Positions 1-8,350 of a stretch of 34,476 nt of DNA are shown here, one piece after another. Position numbers and translations under genes: made by a program. Every line of letters begins with the position of its first letter. Within the stretch, counting starts at the first letter, position 1. The stretch spans positions 1 through 34,476 of the forward strand of contig CAKZJB010000024.1 of NCBI GenBank assembly GCA_936940865.1. Reading direction: 5' to 3'. The notes under the pieces are model-generated. The model was not told where the DNA came from. It did not search any database and saw nothing but the letters and a program-made list of their open reading frames with translations. Origin of the DNA: an uncultured Asticcacaulis sp. GTDB taxonomy: Bacteria; Pseudomonadota; Alphaproteobacteria; Caulobacterales; Caulobacteraceae.

Positions 1-79
1 GGTCCTTGAAGCGATAGTCGAGGCGCGCCTGCAGCGCTTCGATCGCCTTTTGCCGGGGATTCGTGACACGGGTTGTCAT
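1..79 (-). CDS. rnc: Ribonuclease III, N-terminal fragment (cut by window edge)
   Basis: RNase III cleaves double-stranded RNA (rRNA precursors, some mRNA leaders). Only the first 26 codons lie in the window, starting at ATG 79-77 and running off the left edge. They read MTTRVTNPRQKAIEALQARL, then DYRFKD. The segment LQARLDYRFKD matches the conserved RNase III N-terminus (L..RL.Y.F.D), where the protein family begins. The position directly downstream of lepB on the same strand is the usual lepB-rnc order. The identification rests on 26 residues plus synteny; the catalytic region is outside the window. Confidence 0.8.
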   Translation of the reverse strand, partial: MTTRVTNPRQKAIEALQARLDYRFKD

Positions 80-154
80 GGCGTGCGTTTACAGCACGGA
101 CTCCGATACGAAAAGGGCAATTGTGTAACTGTCTGTGGCGTAGGTTTTAAGAGG

Positions 155-298
155 TCCACAGATTACACAGATTTCACAGATTTTCGAGCGTGTACTGACG
201 ACCTTCGAATTCGGGAAGTCGCAAAGCGACTTCAGGCAGTTTCAACAATCGCGCTCCGAACCCCCGGAATAATCTGTGAAATCTGTGTAATCTGTGGA
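155..298. repeat. Perfect 28-bp inverted repeat in the lepB-rnc gap, with an inner hairpin
   Basis: The left arm is 155-182 (begins TCCACAGATTACACAG) and the right arm is 271-298, its exact reverse complement. The spacer of 88 bases contains a second perfect hairpin, AAGTCGC (216-222) / GCGACTT (226-232). The element fills most of the lepB-rnc gap (80-306): the right arm ends 8 bases from the lepB stop and the left arm is 75 bases from the rnc start. In the lepB-rnc transcript it would fold into a 28-bp perfect duplex. No U-tract follows, so it does not look like an ordinary terminator. It could be a dispersed repeat, a regulatory stem, or both. Confidence 0.9.
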
Positions 299-306
299 TA
301 TACCTT

Positions 307-1170
307 TTACTGGACGCCCTTGAAGAAGCGGTCCCACTTGAAGTTCAGCCAGGTCCACGGCTTCCAGATCGAGGAACCTTCCTTCCACGACATCAGGATG
401 AAGACGGCGCGGCCTTCCAGGTTTTCCTCAGGGACGAAACCGACGCCCGGCTCGGTCGGATCGTCCGGCGAGAAGCGGCTGTCGAGCGAGTTGTCGCGAT
501 TGTCGCCCATGACGAAATAGTGGCCCATGGGAACGGTGAATTCTTCTGTGTCGTCGGCGCGGCCGTCCTGGACCATGTCCTGCATCAGGTGCGTGCGGCC
601 GTCCGGCAGGAATTCGCGCTGCAGCGTCGCCTGGCCGCCCGGACCGTCTTCGGCGGCAACCGAACCCATGACGGTGAACGGCACGGCCTGGCCGTTGATA
701 TAGAGCTGATCGTGGCGGACCTGGACGCGGTCGCCCGGCAGGCCGATGACGCGCTTGATGTAGTCGACCTTGGGGTTCGAAGGCAGCTTGAAGACGACGA
801 CGTCACCGCGCGTGGCCTGATGGTTGAACATGCGGCCCTTGATGATCGGCAGGGCGATCGGCAGCGAATATTTCGAGATGCCGTAGTTCCACTTCGACAC
901 GATGATATAGTCGCCCTGGTAGAAGTTGGGCTCCATCGAGGCCGAAGGGATGGTGAAGGGCTGGAAAAGTATCGTACGCAGGATCAGGACCAGCGCCAGG
1001 GCAATGGCGACGACGCCGACGATTTCCTTGGCCTCGTTGACGGCGGCCTGGCGTGCATCGACCGGTGTTTCCGCGGCATCATCGGTGGCGATGGCGTCGA
1101 CCGGGGGCGCGGCTTCGGCGCGGGCCGCGGACGCGATGGCGTCGCTGGTTTCGTTGCTCGGTGTCGTCAT
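307..1170 (-). CDS. lepB: Signal peptidase I
   Basis: Membrane-bound serine protease that removes signal peptides from Sec- and Tat-exported proteins on the periplasmic face. The protein has 287 residues: an acidic/Ala-rich cytoplasmic stretch (1-48), one membrane segment (about 50-67), then the catalytic domain. Visible motifs are PSASMEP with the nucleophile Ser78, YIKRVIGLPGD with the general base Lys139, and GDNRDNSLDSR near the C-terminus. I chose ATG 1170 because the protein is then of normal length for single-TM alphaproteobacterial LepB. An in-frame ATG at 1254 would add 28 residues with no family support. The start overlaps the stop of a possible 39-codon ORF (ATGA). It lies between acpS and rnc in a leftward cluster. 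Confidence 0.96.
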   Translation of the reverse strand: MTTPSNETSDAIASAARAEAAPPVDAIATDDAAETPVDARQAAVNEAKEIVGVVAIALALVLILRTILFQPFTIPSASMEPNFYQGDYIIVSKWNYGISKYSLPIALPIIKGRMFNHQATRGDVVVFKLPSNPKVDYIKRVIGLPGDRVQVRHDQLYINGQAVPFTVMGSVAAEDGPGGQATLQREFLPDGRTHLMQDMVQDGRADDTEEFTVPMGHYFVMGDNRDNSLDSRFSPDDPTEPGVGFVPEENLEGRAVFILMSWKEGSSIWKPWTWLNFKWDRFFKGVQ

Positions 1171-1286
1171 GTTTCGTTCAAGCCCCGTCTGACCTGTTTG
1201 TAACGCGTGCCTGTGGGGCACCCCCTTGATCGTGCATTCAGCACGTAAAGCCACATTATGGCAAGGGCAAGTCGGATTTTTGACAT
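1167..1286 (-). CDS. Possible 39-residue small protein coupled to lepB
   Basis: A short frame opens at ATG 1286 and ends with TGA 1169-1167, overlapping the lepB ATG (1170-1168) as ATGA. It begins MSKIRLALAIMWLYVLNARS, a basic residue followed by a hydrophobic run that could insert in the membrane, and ends in a basic tail. An AAGGCAGG stretch sits just upstream as a plausible ribosome binding site. The frame fills most of the 151-base acpS-lepB gap. I do not recognise a family. It could be a leader peptide coupling lepB translation, a real small protein, or chance, because the other reading of this DNA is a lepB N-terminal extension. Confidence 0.3.
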   Translation of the reverse strand: MSKIRLALAIMWLYVLNARSRGCPTGTRYKQVRRGLNET

Positions 1287-1321
1287 GGCCTGCCTTGGTG
1301 GGTTGACTTTCTGTAAGGTTT

Positions 1322-1711
1322 CTAAAGGGCTTCGATCACGGCATAGGCCGTCGCATACGGGTCTTCGTCGCTCATCGACAGATGGATGAAACCGGTCATG
1401 CCGTCGGGGACGACGCGCCTGAGCGTTTCCGCCGCGCCGCCATGCAGGATGATGTGCGGCTTGCCCAGAAGCCCCGACACCACCTCTATGTCGACGAACT
1501 GGAAGCCCCTTACCCCGGTGCCCATGGCCTTGGCGACGGCTTCCTTGGCCGCGAAGCGCTTGGCCAGGCTCAGGTGCGGCAGGGCGGCGCCCAGCGCGTG
1601 CGCCTGCTCGTCCGGCGTATAGATACGGTCCAGGAAGCGTGCGCCGAACCGGTCGTGCGACGCTCTTATGCGTCGCGCGTCGCACAGGTCGGTGCCTATG
1701 CCGATGATCAC
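1322..1711 (-). CDS. acpS: Holo-[acyl-carrier-protein] synthase
   Basis: Transfers 4'-phosphopantetheine from CoA to the serine of apo-ACP, activating fatty acid synthesis in the cytoplasm. The 129-residue protein has the AcpS hallmarks: N-terminal IIGIGTDLCD (Mg-binding Asp8), KRFAAKEAVAKA (Mg-binding Glu57), and HLSMSDEDPYATAYAVIE near the end. It starts with GTG at 1711-1709, two bases after the pdxJ stop, with AAAAAGG upstream. The length is typical of the family. It is part of the pyrE-pdxJ-acpS-lepB transcription unit. Confidence 0.96.
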   Translation of the reverse strand: MIIGIGTDLCDARRIRASHDRFGARFLDRIYTPDEQAHALGAALPHLSLAKRFAAKEAVAKAMGTGVRGFQFVDIEVVSGLLGKPHIILHGGAAETLRRVVPDGMTGFIHLSMSDEDPYATAYAVIEAL

Positions 1712-1713
1712 GT

Positions 1714-2472
1714 CTAAGCCTTTTTCTGGCGGGCTTCGTCCATCAGCGCGCGCATGCGGCCAAGGGCGGCTTCCAGTCCGGTGAAGATGGCCTCGCCGAT
1801 CAGGAAGTGGCCGATATTGAGCTCTTTGACCTGCGGCAGGCGCGCGATGAACGGTACGGTATCGTAGTCGATGCCGTGTCCGGCGTGGACCTCGATGCCC
1901 AGTTCGTCGGCCAGTTCGGCGGCAACGCGCAACTTATGCAGTTCGGCGTCGAACACACCCTGGTGCTGGTCGCGCCAGGCATCACACAGGGCGCCGGTGT
2001 GGAATTCGACGACCGGCGCCTTCATCTTCGCGGCCGCTTCGATCTGCCTGGGATCGGTGGCGATGAAGAGCGAGGCGCGGATGCCGGCGCGGGTCAGCAG
2101 GCGGACCGCCTCGCCTACCGTGTCGGCCTGGCCGGCGGCGTCCAGACCGCCCTCCGTCGTGCGTTCCTGCCGGCGTTCCGGCACCAGGCACGCGGCGTGC
2201 GGTTTCAGATTGAGCGCAATGGCGACCATTTCGGCCGTCACCGCCATTTCGAAATTCAGCGGCTTGCCGGCGGCATCGCACGCCGATTTCAGGGCCGAGA
2301 TGTCCTTGTCGGTAATATGCCGCCGGTCTTCGCGCAGGTGCGCGGTAATGCCGTCGACACCGGCGGCAAGCGCCATGTTGGCCGCGCGCACGGGATCGGG
2401 CGCCGCGCCGCCGCGCGCATTGCGCACGGTGGCGACGTGATCGATATTGAGACCGAGGCGGATGCGGGTCAT
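1714..2472 (-). CDS. pdxJ: Pyridoxine 5'-phosphate synthase
   Basis: Condenses 3-amino-2-oxopropyl phosphate with 1-deoxy-D-xylulose 5-phosphate to pyridoxine 5'-phosphate, the ring-forming step of the DXP-dependent vitamin B6 pathway. The 252-residue TIM barrel shows [16 protein letters not shown] (7-22), [10 protein letters not shown] with His45, NFEMA with Glu75, HAGHG with His196, and the phosphate-binding [12 protein letters not shown] near 219-230. The start ATG 2472-2470 overlaps the pyrE stop as ATGA, indicating translational coupling. acpS follows after two bases. Confidence 0.97.
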   Translation of the reverse strand: MTRIRLGLNIDHVATVRNARGGAAPDPVRAANMALAAGVDGITAHLREDRRHITDKDISALKSACDAAGKPLNFEMAVTAEMVAIALNLKPHAACLVPERRQERTTEGGLDAAGQADTVGEAVRLLTRAGIRASLFIATDPRQIEAAAKMKAPVVEFHTGALCDAWRDQHQGVFDAELHKLRVAAELADELGIEVHAGHGIDYDTVPFIARLPQVKELNIGHFLIGEAIFTGLEAALGRMRALMDEARQKKA

Positions 2473-3056
2473 GCTTTGGCCAACCGTCGGCTGCCGGGAT
2501 CTTCGACGGGAATGGCCGCCAGTTCCGGCGGCAGGCTGTCGGCGGGATAGGCCGGGACTTCGAGACTGGCCAGCGCGATCAGTTGCACGCCGACATCCGC
2601 CTTGCCGCCCGACCGGTCGACGATGCAGGCCGCGGCGACGACCTCGCCGCCGGCCTGGCGGATCGATTCGATGCATTCGCGCGACGACAGGCCCGTGGTG
2701 ACGATGTCCTCGACCATGACGACGCGTTGCCCGGGCTCGACATGGAAGCCGCGGCGCAACTTGAACTGGCCGCCTTCGCGCTCGACGTACATAGACGGGA
2801 CTTTGAGGTGGCGGGCGGTTTCATACCCTGGAATGATGCCGCCGACGGCGGGCGAAATCACCACGTCGACGCTGCCCACGGCGGCGGTGATCTTTTCAGC
2901 CAGGGCCTTGCACAGGCGCTCGCAGCGCTCGGCATTCATGAACACCAGGTTCTTTTGCAGGAACATGGGCGAATGCAGGCCGCTCGACAGCACGAAATGG
3001 CCGGTGCGGAGCGCATTGGCGGCGCGGAATTCGTTGATGACGTCGTCATTGGTCAT
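2469..3056 (-). CDS. pyrE: Orotate phosphoribosyltransferase
   Basis: Makes orotidine 5'-phosphate from orotate and PRPP in pyrimidine synthesis. The 195-residue protein carries the orotate/PRPP-facing [14 protein letters not shown] (21-34), [12 protein letters not shown] (68-79) and the PRPP signature [13 protein letters not shown] (112-124), in family order. The start is ATG 3056, preceded by AAAGGA about eight bases upstream. A longer in-frame ATG at 3281 would add a non-conserved extension. It is the first gene of the leftward pyrE-pdxJ-acpS-lepB run. Its 254-base upstream gap (3057-3310) is shared with a divergent serine hydrolase and should hold both promoters, although I saw no strong consensus boxes. 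Within that gap ATGATA/TATCAT form a small dyad. Confidence 0.96.
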   Translation of the reverse strand: MTNDDVINEFRAANALRTGHFVLSSGLHSPMFLQKNLVFMNAERCERLCKALAEKITAAVGSVDVVISPAVGGIIPGYETARHLKVPSMYVEREGGQFKLRRGFHVEPGQRVVMVEDIVTTGLSSRECIESIRQAGGEVVAAACIVDRSGGKADVGVQLIALASLEVPAYPADSLPPELAAIPVEDPGSRRLAKA

Positions 3057-3310
3057 GGAATGAGTCCTTTGTCTGCCGCAGTCTCTACCGATTCCGTTGG
3101 CGGATGAAAACAGGGTAGACGGATTTTGCTGCCGATTACGCCACCAGAGGCCCAACACATTATATCCGCTATGACGGTGGTTGCTCTCGGTCGCCCGGAA
3201 CCTCCCTGAAAAATGAGGGCTGGATTTGATTACCGCGAATTCATTCAGCCTGCGTCGCGGCGCATGATAGGCTCGTATCATAGGGAAGCCTCAAAAGCGG
3301 CGGCTCGCAT

Positions 3311-4486
3311 ATGATGATCAATCGCCGTGAAGCGGTCGTCACGGGTATTGCCGCTCTGACTACACCTTGCCGGGCGGCAAGCCCGGGTCCCGAAGAGTCT
3401 ATTGCCCTTGTCGAGCGTGGAGGCGGCGCGCGTGGCGGTGAACTCGCGGCGCTTTCGATAGACCTGCTCATGCAAAAGCTGGGCGTTCCGGGCATGAGTA
3501 TGGCCGTTATCCGGGATTGGAAGATCCACTGGTCGAAATCTTATGGTGTCCGGGATGCCGCTTCACGCGTTCCCGTCACTCCGGACACGCCCTTCCAGGC
3601 CGCGTCCATAAGTAAGCCTGTGACCGCCATGGCCGTTCTTCGCCTGGCGCAGGCGGGAAGACTGCGCCTCGACGACGACGTCAACGCCTATCTCCGTCAC
3701 TGGACGCTCAAAGCTTGCGCGGGCTGTAAGGGCAAACCGGTAACTCCCCGGTCCCTGATGGGGCATGTCGCGGGCGCGGACGACGGTTTCGGCTTTCCGG
3801 GCTACCCGCCGTCCGCTCCTTTGCCGACAATCGTCGACATACTGGATGGGCGGCCGCCGTCGGTCACGGGGGCCGTATCGTTCACGCGCCCGCCTTATGA
3901 AACCTACAAATATTCGGGCGGAAGCTACGTCGTTCTGCAGCAGATGCTTACCGATCTCACCGGCCGGCCGTTCGCGGAGTTGATGCGCGACCTGGTTCTG
4001 AAGCCGCTTGCCATGGAGAGCAGCACGTTCGAGCAACCCCTGCCTTCAAAGTTGACCGCCCTGGCTGCGGCAGCGCATTCGGCCGATGGCAAGCGCATGG
4101 ATCAACCATGGCACGTCTACCCTGAACAGTCTGCCGCGGGTCTGTGGACCACTGCGGCGGATTTGGCCGCCATGGTTATAGACGTCCAGCGCGCCGTCCG
4201 CGACGATAGTGGCAAGGTGCTGCGACGGCAAATGGCGCGTGAGATGCTGTCGCCGATCGGTGTGGGGCCTTTCGGCGCCGGGTTCAGGCTGACCGCGCTC
4301 GGCGATGGATGGTATTTTTATCATGGCGGAAGCAACTGGGGCTTTGAGGCCCACGTCAGGGGACACCTGAACAAGGGCTACGGTGTCGCCATCATGACGA
4401 ACGCCCAGGAAAGCGGCGCCACGCTGATTAACGAGATGGGAAGCCGGGTGGCCGAAGTCTATGCGTGGGACGGCGCATCCAAGTGA
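3311..4486 (+). CDS. Exported class C beta-lactamase-like serine hydrolase (family S12)
   Basis: The 391-residue protein belongs to the AmpC / penicillin-binding-protein-like family, which includes D-Ala-D-Ala peptidases, esterases and aminopeptidases; the substrate cannot be told from sequence. The active-site motifs are present: SxxK as SISK with nucleophile Ser99 and Lys102, Tyr201-Ser-Gly in place of YxN, and His338-Gly-Gly in place of KTG. The N-terminus INRREAVVTGIAALTT resembles a Tat-type export signal, so the enzyme is probably periplasmic. Two adjacent ATGs (3311, 3314) could serve as start. It is divergent from pyrE and followed by a second enzyme of the same family. Four of about thirteen Ile codons are ATA, which is rare in neighbours, suggesting acquired DNA. 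Confidence 0.88.
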   Translation: MMINRREAVVTGIAALTTPCRAASPGPEESIALVERGGGARGGELAALSIDLLMQKLGVPGMSMAVIRDWKIHWSKSYGVRDAASRVPVTPDTPFQAASISKPVTAMAVLRLAQAGRLRLDDDVNAYLRHWTLKACAGCKGKPVTPRSLMGHVAGADDGFGFPGYPPSAPLPTIVDILDGRPPSVTGAVSFTRPPYETYKYSGGSYVVLQQMLTDLTGRPFAELMRDLVLKPLAMESSTFEQPLPSKLTALAAAAHSADGKRMDQPWHVYPEQSAAGLWTTAADLAAMVIDVQRAVRDDSGKVLRRQMAREMLSPIGVGPFGAGFRLTALGDGWYFYHGGSNWGFEAHVRGHLNKGYGVAIMTNAQESGATLINEMGSRVAEVYAWDGASK

Positions 4487-4689
4487 ATCAGCTTACCGGC
4501 CTTACCCGGTCCGTCGCTTTCCCAACACGGTTCCGCCGTCAGGGCGTAAGTAATCGTCGAATATTATTGCCGTTCGCGTGAAGTTACCAAATATTAACGT
4601 GTCGTTTTCCTGATATTATCCTAGTTTTACGCAAATAACGTTCGGTATCACGAAATTCGCAGAGCATTGCGCAGCGCGGGAAGCACCTC

Positions 4690-5937
4690 ATGGAAGACCA
4701 AATGCAGGCGACGCGGCGGGCCTTCGTTGGCGCGGCTACGGGGGGCGCTTCCGCCGTACTGATAAACACGCCTGCCGATGCCAGGTCGGCGGCGGGCGGC
4801 TGGACAATACCGTCGGATTTTCCTTCTCGCCTGGCAACTTGGGTCCGCGCGGCCTGTGTGCCGGGCTTATGCGCCATACTGGTCCGGAATGGCGAGGTTG
4901 CGTGGGTCCATGCCGTTGGCGTGACCAAGTTGGGCACGACGCAGAAGGTCGACGCCGATACGATGTTCGAGGCCGCGTCAATCAGCAAAGCTGTCTTCGC
5001 CTATATAGTGTTGCAACTGGCCGACCAGGGCGTTCTCGAACTCGACAAGCCGTTGGCGGAATATTTTCGCCCTAACTACCTGTCGACGGATGCTGCATTG
5101 GCGACCATAACGGCCCGTCACGTTCTGACCCACACGTCGGGACTTCCCAACTGGGGAGACGACAACAAGCCTGAATCCCTTATTCCCCAGTTCCTGCCCG
5201 GAAGCCATTTCAGCTATTCCGGAGAAGGCGTGTTCTGGCTTCAGCTGGTTGTCGAAAAGCTGACCCACGAGGGGCTGGATGCGACCGCGCGCCGCCTCCT
5301 GTTCGGTCCCGCCGGAATGACACGAAGCACGTTCTCAGCCTATGTCGAAGATCCCAATGTTGCGTGGGGCCATGTGGGAGGACGAGTGGCAAACGGCCAG
5401 GGATGGCGCGATGTCTCCGGCTTTGTCAGCCGTCTGGCGGCCGAGTGGAAGAAGCCCGTCAGGGACTGGACCCAGGCGGACTGGATCAAGGCGGGCGCGA
5501 GCGCCGATCCAAAATCGAACCCACCCAAACGAGTCCGCTTCGCCAACGCGGCGTCCAGCCTGATAACCAGCACGCGAGACCTGGCGCGGTTTGCCGTGTT
5601 ACTGTCGGGACGTAAACGTGCCAGCTGGCAAGTCAGGGAAACGACAAGAGTGGCCATGACTTCGCCAATTGTCGCCGTACGTCAGGGTGTACCCCACTGG
5701 TGGGGCCTGGGTTTGGAAATCGAAAACGGGACCAGAGGCCGCCGTATCGGACACGAAGGCAATAACGACGGGCGCTGCGCCGCATATATGGCAACCGAAC
5801 CGGAAACCGGCAACGCACTCGTCATAATGACGAACGACGGCGCTGGATTCGGCGTCTACCAGCGGATGGTTCAGACCATCACCGGGCGAGATCAATTATC
5901 GTTTATAGCCAACGAGAATCCGCCGCTGGATATTTGA
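4690..5937 (+). CDS. Exported class C beta-lactamase-like serine hydrolase (family S12), second copy
   Basis: The 415-residue protein has the same fold family as the gene at 3311 but is clearly diverged. Motifs are SISK (Ser97, Lys100), Tyr176-Ser-Gly, HTSGLPNWG near 148 and His355-Glu-Gly. A good Tat-like signal, TRRAFVGAATGGASA, opens the protein. An insertion of about 30 residues with several Trp and Lys lies near 250-280, between the YSG and HEG motifs. ATG 4690 and ATG 4702 are both possible starts. The 203-base gap before it (4487-4689) is AT-rich for this genome and probably contains its promoter. About half of its Ile codons are ATA, against none seen in leuA, consistent with horizontal acquisition. 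Substrate unknown. Confidence 0.88.
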   Translation: MEDQMQATRRAFVGAATGGASAVLINTPADARSAAGGWTIPSDFPSRLATWVRAACVPGLCAILVRNGEVAWVHAVGVTKLGTTQKVDADTMFEAASISKAVFAYIVLQLADQGVLELDKPLAEYFRPNYLSTDAALATITARHVLTHTSGLPNWGDDNKPESLIPQFLPGSHFSYSGEGVFWLQLVVEKLTHEGLDATARRLLFGPAGMTRSTFSAYVEDPNVAWGHVGGRVANGQGWRDVSGFVSRLAAEWKKPVRDWTQADWIKAGASADPKSNPPKRVRFANAASSLITSTRDLARFAVLLSGRKRASWQVRETTRVAMTSPIVAVRQGVPHWWGLGLEIENGTRGRRIGHEGNNDGRCAAYMATEPETGNALVIMTNDGAGFGVYQRMVQTITGRDQLSFIANENPPLDI

Positions 5938-6002
5938 AGGGGCGCGGAACGCCGGTTTCGCCAGACGCTGCAACGAGACAAAAACTTTGGAAGGCCCTTG
6001 CT

Positions 6003-8288
6003 TTAGCCTCTGACCCGCTCGACGCTTTCAATCAGGGGCGACGTCCTGAGACCCGCCGAGATGTTGTTGATATGGCGCGCGTCCATGACCTCGATATCGA
6101 AATCGATCTCCAGATAGTCGAGTTGCTTGGGCGCGATATGGATGTCGATGATGTTGCCGCGCGCCTCGCCGATCAGGGTGCAGGCCTGGCCCAGAACGCC
6201 CGGTTTGTTCAGCATCGTCACACGGATACGCGCAACACTTAAGGTGTTCTTTTCGGCATTGAGCGTCCATTGCAGGTCGATCCAACGGTCCTTTTCCTCA
6301 TCGACCGCCTCCAGCGTCTCGCACTCGATCGAATGGACGTGGACGCCGTCGCCTTCGACAATGCCGACGATGCGGTCGCCCGGCACCGGCCAGCAGCAGC
6401 GCGAGAAGATCAGGCGATGGCCGGCGTGCAGAGCCGAGCCGCGTACGAAGGCCTGGCCGCCCTCGCCGTCGCGGATGCGCGTCAGCGTCGTGGTGTCGAG
6501 GCGCATCGGCATCTTGAGGCCGGGGAAGATGGCTTCGAGCACCTTGGCCGGCGGAATCTTGTTGCGCCCGACCAGTTCGAACAGCTCTTCATCGGAATGA
6601 ACGTGGAAGCGGTCGAGCGCCGGGCGCCAACTGATGTCGGTAAGCTTCTTTTCGACCTGGGCGGCGGCGCGGTCGAGCGCCGTGCGGCCGACCGTGATGA
6701 AATCGTCGCGCTCGCGCTGGCGGATATGGCGGCGGATGGCCGACCGCGCCTTGCCCGTCACGGTCAGCGAGAACCAGTCCTGGTTCACGCGCGATTCGAG
6801 GCCGGTCAGGATTTCGACCTGGTCGCCGTTCTGCAGCACGGTGCGCAAAGGCCGGTGTTCGCCGTTGATCAGGCAGCCGATGGCGTTCTCACCAACCTCG
6901 GTATGGACGGCGAAGGCAAAATCGAGCGGCATGGCGCCGCGCGGCAGCGAAATCAGGCGGCCCTTGGGCGAAAAGACGAAGACCTGGTCGAGGTACATCT
7001 CCATCTTGGCGTGTTCGACCCAGTCTTCCGAGTCGCCTCCGCTCTCGGCGATGGAGATGATGTTGCGAAGCGAATTCAGCGGATTGCGGCCGCCGTCGGC
7101 CGTCGCCGCCTCTTCGTCGAAGCCGTAGGTCTGGTTCTTGTAGCCCCAGTGCGCGGCCACGCCCTCTTCGGCGACGCGGTCCATTTCCTCGGTGCGGATC
7201 TGCATCTCGATGCGCGTGCCCTTGTGGCCGACGACCGTTGTGTGAAGGGACTTGTAGTTGTTGCTCTTGGGCGTCGAGATGAAGTCCTTGAAGCGCTCCT
7301 GGACGCACGGCCAGGCACGGTGGGCGACCCCAAGGGCGCGGTAGCATTCCTCGATCGAGCCCACGACGACGCGGAAGGCGTAGATATCAGAAAGCTGAGC
7401 GAATCCAACGGATTTGCGCTGCAACTTCTTCCAGATCGAATAGGGCGATTTCTCGCGGCCCGACACGCGGGCAAAGATGCCGGCCTTTTCGAGCTTGGCG
7501 GCGATATCGCGCGCGATGGCGCGAATGGCGTCGCCCTTTTCCTCGCGCATCTCCTTGAGGCGCAACAGGATGGCCTGGTGCGCCAGCGGGTTGATATGCG
7601 AAAACGCCAGGTCCTCGAGCTCGGTGGCGAAGCGGTTGCAGCCGATCGAGCGCGCCAGCGGAGCGTAGACCTCCAGCGTTTCCCGGGAAATCCGCTCGCG
7701 CTTTTCCGGCGCCACGTATTGCAGGGTCCGCATATTGTGCAAACGGTCGGCCAACTTGACCAGGAGGACGCGGATGTCTTTCGAAATCGCGAGAATGAAT
7801 TTCCGCAAGTTCTCGGATTGCTTCGTATATTCCGATTGCAGCTCAAGCCGTGTCAGCTTTGTGACGCCTTCGACCAGGGTGGCTATGTCCTCGCCAAACA
7901 TCTGCGAAATCTCTTCGCGGGTCGCCGGCGTATCCTCGATGGTGTCGTGCAGGAGGGCAGTGGCGATGGCGGATGCGTCGAGCTTGTAGTCGGTCAGAAT
8001 GCCGGCCACTTCGATCGGATGGGCGAAATACGGGTCGCCCGATGCCCGCAATTGCGCGCCGTGCATGCGCATGGCATAGACATAGGCGCGATTGAGAAGC
8101 GCTTCGTCGACGGTTGGATCGTAGGCGGCGACCCGTTCGATAAGCTCTACCTGGCGCAGGAATTTCGGCCGGTTGCTGGCCATGACCCTGGCGGTCTGGG
8201 CTGTTTCGGGCGCAGGCGCGGGTATGACCGGGGACGCTTCACTCTGAACCTCGGGCCTGACCTTTACCTGCTCGCCTTCTGACGACAT
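6003..8288 (-). CDS. rsh: Bifunctional (p)ppGpp synthetase/hydrolase (Rsh)
   Basis: Makes and degrades the stringent-response alarmone (p)ppGpp in the cytoplasm. Domains in the 761-residue protein are: an HD hydrolase with FAHPIEVAGIL and the intact catalytic ALLHDTIEDT (His114, Asp115, Glu118, Asp119); a synthetase domain around 280-390 with SPYSIWKKLQRK and the RFKD motif (332-335), the RxKD form typical of bifunctional enzymes rather than the ExDD form of RelA; a TGS domain (about 433-496); and a C-terminal ACT domain (about 685-760). ATG 8288 has GAGGA five bases upstream and is preferred over an in-frame ATG at 8345. Residues 1-40 form a Pro/Ala-rich extension before the conserved FLRQVELIERV. 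It lies downstream of rpoZ but is separated from it by a strong terminator, so it may have its own promoter. Confidence 0.97.
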   Translation of the reverse strand: MSSEGEQVKVRPEVQSEASPVIPAPAPETAQTARVMASNRPKFLRQVELIERVAAYDPTVDEALLNRAYVYAMRMHGAQLRASGDPYFAHPIEVAGILTDYKLDASAIATALLHDTIEDTPATREEISQMFGEDIATLVEGVTKLTRLELQSEYTKQSENLRKFILAISKDIRVLLVKLADRLHNMRTLQYVAPEKRERISRETLEVYAPLARSIGCNRFATELEDLAFSHINPLAHQAILLRLKEMREEKGDAIRAIARDIAAKLEKAGIFARVSGREKSPYSIWKKLQRKSVGFAQLSDIYAFRVVVGSIEECYRALGVAHRAWPCVQERFKDFISTPKSNNYKSLHTTVVGHKGTRIEMQIRTEEMDRVAEEGVAAHWGYKNQTYGFDEEAATADGGRNPLNSLRNIISIAESGGDSEDWVEHAKMEMYLDQVFVFSPKGRLISLPRGAMPLDFAFAVHTEVGENAIGCLINGEHRPLRTVLQNGDQVEILTGLESRVNQDWFSLTVTGKARSAIRRHIRQRERDDFITVGRTALDRAAAQVEKKLTDISWRPALDRFHVHSDEELFELVGRNKIPPAKVLEAIFPGLKMPMRLDTTTLTRIRDGEGGQAFVRGSALHAGHRLIFSRCCWPVPGDRIVGIVEGDGVHVHSIECETLEAVDEEKDRWIDLQWTLNAEKNTLSVARIRVTMLNKPGVLGQACTLIGEARGNIIDIHIAPKQLDYLEIDFDIEVMDARHINNISAGLRTSPLIESVERVRG

Positions 8289-8350
8289 CCAATCCTCGCG
8301 TGCGTATCGAAATAAAAGTGTCTCATGCCTTGTCCGCCAAGGCAAAAAGA

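Noticed and set aside
50-520. 156-codon frame spanning the rnc start, the inverted repeat and the lepB end
   Set aside because: It runs antisense through rnc and lepB and its middle is just the translated repeat (the YTDFTDF-type peptide), a common artefact.
6270-8282. 670-codon open frame opposite rsh
   Set aside because: It lies wholly antisense to a gene with complete Rsh motifs; long antisense frames are expected in GC-rich DNA and the product shows no family motif.
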